A DNA stretch of 8,352 nt, taken from positions 1 through 8,352 of the forward strand of contig JAKUNY010000059.1 in NCBI GenBank assembly GCA_022451765.1, read 5' to 3'. Below are positions 6,202 through 8,352 of the stretch, in pieces. Under the pieces are notes generated by a model. The model saw only the letters and a program-made list of their open reading frames with translations, did not search any database and was not told the DNA's origin. The translations under genes and the position numbers were made by a program. How positions within the stretch are numbered: the first letter of the stretch is position 1; every line of letters starts with the position of its first letter. Origin of the DNA: Candidatus Poseidoniaceae archaeon (GTDB lineage Archaea > Thermoplasmatota > Poseidoniia > Poseidoniales > Poseidoniaceae).

Positions 6202-6214
6202 AAACCTTCTCACA

Positions 6215-6688
6215 TCAATCCTCTTGTTTGGATTTCCGTTTTGACAACATGTTGTTACGAATGTCTAGAGCAATCGCCCATTCCTTTTGTTCATCCTCAG
6301 TGACTGGATCCAATTGTGGGATTGGAATTGGCCGCATCATGGAATCGATGGCTACCATGAAGAAATATCCCTCACAGATGACGCGTGTTTCCCAATCTGA
6401 TTTCGTCATTGCACAAGCGGTTACCTTCACGCCAGCGGTGTGTGTGCTTGTGAAAACAACTCTGCCGGTTACCTCGATTAAGTCTCCTTGTCGGGCTGGG
6501 GCTTTGAACGTAAGCGTATCGATGGAAATGGTGACAAACTCACGGTGAGCAAACTTGGAGCATGCAATACCTGCAGCTTTGTCCATGACCGAAAGCAACC
6601 GACCTCCAAACAATGTGTCGTAAGAATTTGTATCCTGGGGAAATACTTCCTCAATTAAGGTGACTGGTTCTGTCGAGAACGGTTTCAT
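6215..6688 (-). CDS. Acyl-CoA thioesterase, hot-dog fold (YciA/ACOT type)
   Basis: A 157-residue single hot-dog domain, the standard size of the YciA/BFIT-like acyl-CoA hydrolases that release CoA from fatty acyl-CoA in the cytoplasm. Visible signature: NSYDTLFGGRLLSVMDKAAGIA (21-42), in which GG is followed by the long central helix and Asp36 occupies the position of the YciA catalytic acid. Then come VTISIDTLTF (52-61), KAPARQGDLIEVTGRVV (62-78) and the strand TAGVKVTACAM. The tail from about 126 is charged and probably a helix ending in a flexible KRKSKQED. A usual glycine in the NxxGTLFGG motif is Asp24 here. First gene of the minus-strand run. GGAGG lies 12 bp before the ATG. Chain-length preference cannot be read. 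It shares the window with a biotin carboxylase, but the two are on opposite strands. Confidence 0.9.
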   Translation of the reverse strand: MKPFSTEPVTLIEEVFPQDTNSYDTLFGGRLLSVMDKAAGIACSKFAHREFVTISIDTLTFKAPARQGDLIEVTGRVVFTSTHTAGVKVTACAMTKSDWETRVICEGYFFMVAIDSMMRPIPIPQLDPVTEDEQKEWAIALDIRNNMLSKRKSKQED

Positions 6689-6700
6689 GTCTCTCGCACG

Positions 6701-6705
6701 CCTCC
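6701..6705 (-). promoter_or_regulatory. Shine-Dalgarno core GGAGG for the thioesterase gene
   Basis: The minus strand reads GGAGG, 12 bp upstream of the ATG at 6688. The spacing is a little long but this is the only good match and agrees with the hot-dog family's short N-terminus. Confidence 0.45.
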
Positions 6706-6827
6706 ATATGATATGAACCCTTAGCGTTAGAATAGAGAATGGTCGTTGATTTATCCTGTTTTGAGCATGAGCCGAGATGGACGCAGGAGCGACGAAGTTT
6801 TAGTCAAGTGTTGATACGGATATGTTA

Positions 6828-6832
6828 GGTGA
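6828..6832 (+). promoter_or_regulatory. Shine-Dalgarno site GGTGA for the surface-protein gene
   Basis: GGTGA sits 4 bp before ATG 6837. An in-frame ATG at 6822 would place this site inside the gene; the next in-frame stop upstream is TAG at 6801. The site and the signal peptide together favour 6837. Confidence 0.55.
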
Positions 6833-6836
6833 CACC

Positions 6837-8352
6837 ATGCCAAATGAAAACCAACGAACAAAAATTGCGCTTTTCCTCGTAATGTTGATGATTCTGACCC
6901 CGCTTGCAAGTGGTGCAAGCATCGACAATTTCAGTTCAGGATCAGACGAAGTTGATGTTCTTCTCAACGACGCTTCAACATACTCAAACAACGTTGATGG
7001 TTCAATCGATTTGCCTGTAGGCGAGTCGATTACCGGTGCGAGTATGGCGGTCAGTTCAGACCCGGCGATTCATGGTGCGCATACACGAATCGACATCGAA
7101 ACCATGCCGAGAGTATGGAATCCAAATTTCAACGGTCAAAAAACCTCTTTCTCTGCGGTTGAAGAATTCCAATTTGAGGATGGTTCGACTTCCACTCCTG
7201 TTTCGCTCAAGGCGGAAGGAATCCTTACTGATTTCGAAGGTGACATGGCTGGATTCATGGATGGTACAACACCAGCTCTGCAGTCTGGTGTTCCATGGGA
7301 GCATGGCTCTCTGTTTGGCGGTGTGGTGGTGCCAGCGAACTGCGCTTCTGGCAGCGATTGCTGGGGTACAGGGCTTTATGACAATGATTACACCGACGAC
7401 AACAATGGTGCTGCATTCAAAGAAATGCTGCTTTCACCAACACTCGACCTCACCTCTAGTTCGGCGGTGAAAGACCCGTCCGTGTACTTCGATTCCTTCC
7501 ACCAATTGATGACACTAGCAACATCCGGAGCAAACCCATTGTATCGATACGCAGATTGCGCTTACGTTGAGATGCGATACTCTCCAACTGCGTTCTTCGA
7601 CCCAGCGGTCTCACCCTGGGAACATATCGACATCGACATCCAAAACTCATCGGGTATATCCTTCGGATCTGGATACTATCAGGTGGGTAGTCAAGGTGCT
7701 CAAAGCAAAATTGATGGACGTTGCGGCGGTGTTGCATTCAACGATTACGCCCTCGCAGGAACCTCGATTTCAGCCTTCAATCAGGACGGATGGTCGAACG
7801 TCAAAATCGATCTCTCTGATTACGGCGGGAACTACATCGAACTCCGCTTTGTACTGGAATACAACGATGTTACTCCTGGAGGCGGTTACAACATCTACAA
7901 TGCAACATCGATGCCGGGCTGGTACATCGATAACTTCCGTTTTGGAAGCACGCTTCCTCAATCGGGATGGATGGGCGTTCGGAGCATATTACCGAACGTC
8001 GGTGGTGGTGAAAACCACCCGAATGGCTATGGTCTTTTGACCGTCGAAGCTGAAACCACCACAACCGCAGTGTTGTCAATCGATGTGTTGGATTCGCTTA
8101 CGGGTCAGATTGTCACAGACAAGAACGGAAACACAATGTCGGGTCTAATCGGACCAATTCATGAATTGTGGGACATCAATTCCTCTACCTACTCAACGAT
8201 CGATTTAAAATTTAATTTTGATTCGGGACCTGATCAACTTTCAACACCGATCCTTCACGGTTTTTCCATCGGTAGCCGTATCGGAACAGGTTTCAACCAA
8301 AGCATGATTTCAGCCAACCCACCGGTTGACGGAGTTTGGGCAGCGCAAGGTC
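6837..8352 (+). CDS. Large secreted surface protein with MAM/lectin-like domain, partial (3' end missing)
   Basis: The frame runs unbroken from ATG 6837 to the window edge: 505 codons, no stop. The N-terminus is a classic Sec signal peptide: polar start with Arg7 and Lys9, hydrophobic core IALFLVMLMILTPL (10-23), and a likely cleavage around ASGA-S (24-28). The mature region is rich in Asp, Ser, Gly and Asn and poor in Lys, as usual for exported marine archaeal proteins. Residues about 150-370 resemble the MAM/concanavalin-like beta-sandwich of immune inhibitor A-type peptidases and other surface proteins: CWGTGLYDNDY, LLSPTLDLTSS, a DCAYVEMRYSP strand, WSNVKIDLSDYGGNYIELRFVL and finally GWYIDNFRFG. 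Cys169, 175, 241 and 296 may pair as disulfides. Residues 375-505 are further beta-rich sequence with repeat-like short strands. No catalytic motif is visible in this part; peptidase, adhesin or S-layer-associated roles are all possible. Confidence 0.85.
   Translation, partial: MPNENQRTKIALFLVMLMILTPLASGASIDNFSSGSDEVDVLLNDASTYSNNVDGSIDLPVGESITGASMAVSSDPAIHGAHTRIDIETMPRVWNPNFNGQKTSFSAVEEFQFEDGSTSTPVSLKAEGILTDFEGDMAGFMDGTTPALQSGVPWEHGSLFGGVVVPANCASGSDCWGTGLYDNDYTDDNNGAAFKEMLLSPTLDLTSSSAVKDPSVYFDSFHQLMTLATSGANPLYRYADCAYVEMRYSPTAFFDPAVSPWEHIDIDIQNSSGISFGSGYYQVGSQGAQSKIDGRCGGVAFNDYALAGTSISAFNQDGWSNVKIDLSDYGGNYIELRFVLEYNDVTPGGGYNIYNATSMPGWYIDNFRFGSTLPQSGWMGVRSILPNVGGGENHPNGYGLLTVEAETTTTAVLSIDVLDSLTGQIVTDKNGNTMSGLIGPIHELWDINSSTYSTIDLKFNFDSGPDQLSTPILHGFSIGSRIGTGFNQSMISANPPVDGVWAAQG

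Larger units (their letters stand above)
6689..6836. promoter_or_regulatory. Divergent intergenic region between thioesterase and surface-protein genes
   Basis: This 148-bp stretch is the longest non-coding one in the window and must hold promoters for both directions. For the minus strand, an AT-rich TCTATTCTAA near 6725-6735 could be a TATA box giving a short leader that includes GGAGG. For the plus strand, GATTTATCC (6748-6756) or AGTTTTAG (6796-6803) are weak TATA candidates. No strong inverted repeat, RNA gene or riboswitch-like structure was seen. The TATA assignments are guesses by position. Confidence 0.35.

Noticed and set aside
6042..6548. Plus-strand open frame of 168 codons
   Set aside because: It spans the junction of two well-supported minus-strand genes (thioesterase and EF-Tu-like), has no ribosome site and its translation has no domain-like pattern, with many Cys/Arg/Ser. 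It is an antisense shadow.
7036..7470. Plus-strand open frame of 144 codons inside the surface-protein region
   Set aside because: It is in a different frame from the long open surface-protein frame that has a signal peptide, ribosome site and domain pattern. Its own translation is Arg/Ser/Leu-rich noise.
1..8352. Search for CRISPR arrays, tRNA/rRNA genes, transposases, integrases, toxin-antitoxin or defence genes
   Set aside because: No regularly spaced repeats, tRNA-like cloverleaf, or recognisable mobile or defence proteins were seen by eye; all long stretches are explained by the listed genes.

Overview
The window looks like compact chromosomal DNA from a planktonic euryarchaeon. Marine Group II (Candidatus Poseidoniales) is the best guess. 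That placement is an inference from three things: a GTPase-dead EF-Tu/SelB-like protein of an archaeal type, GGTGA/GGAGG Shine-Dalgarno sites and possible leaderless starts typical of archaea, and a mix of bacterial-type metabolic genes with a very large secreted surface protein. There is no rRNA, tRNA, CRISPR array, insertion sequence or integrase, and almost every base is coding.

Left part (1-3662). The window opens in the last 69 codons of a diflavin reductase (sulfite reductase flavoprotein, CysJ-like). Its stop directly abuts the stop of a small convergent winged-helix protein (210-461, minus). A 53-bp divergent spacer then separates this regulator-like gene from a plus-strand run of three genes: an endonuclease VIII (Nei) DNA glycosylase (515-1342), a single-domain biotin carboxylase (1366-2706) and a PfkB-family kinase (2724-3662). 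The spacer holds two tandem copies of AAACACCTGT and a palindromic TTTAAA core placed almost equally far from both start codons.

Middle part (3645-6688, minus). Three genes read leftward: a hot-dog acyl-CoA thioesterase (6688 to 6215), an EF-Tu/SelB-like protein whose GTPase motifs are gone but whose domain 2 is intact (6189 to 5167), and a two-TM membrane protein with a long, probably disordered, Arg/Ser-rich tail and no recognisable family (5075 to 3645). The last gene overlaps the end of the kinase gene by 18 bp, tail to tail.

Right part (6689-8352). A 148-bp divergent intergenic region precedes a secreted protein that is still open at the window edge (505 codons visible). It has a clear signal peptide and a MAM/lectin-like beta-sandwich domain of the sort found in extracellular peptidases and adhesins.

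Functionally the window combines redox/sulfur metabolism, base excision repair, CoA-ester metabolism (carboxylase and thioesterase), a carbohydrate or nucleoside kinase, and cell-surface biology. No mobile or defence system is evident. The parts least explained by known biology are the shared nei/winged-helix promoter, the dead-GTPase translation-factor paralogue, and the neighbouring membrane protein.
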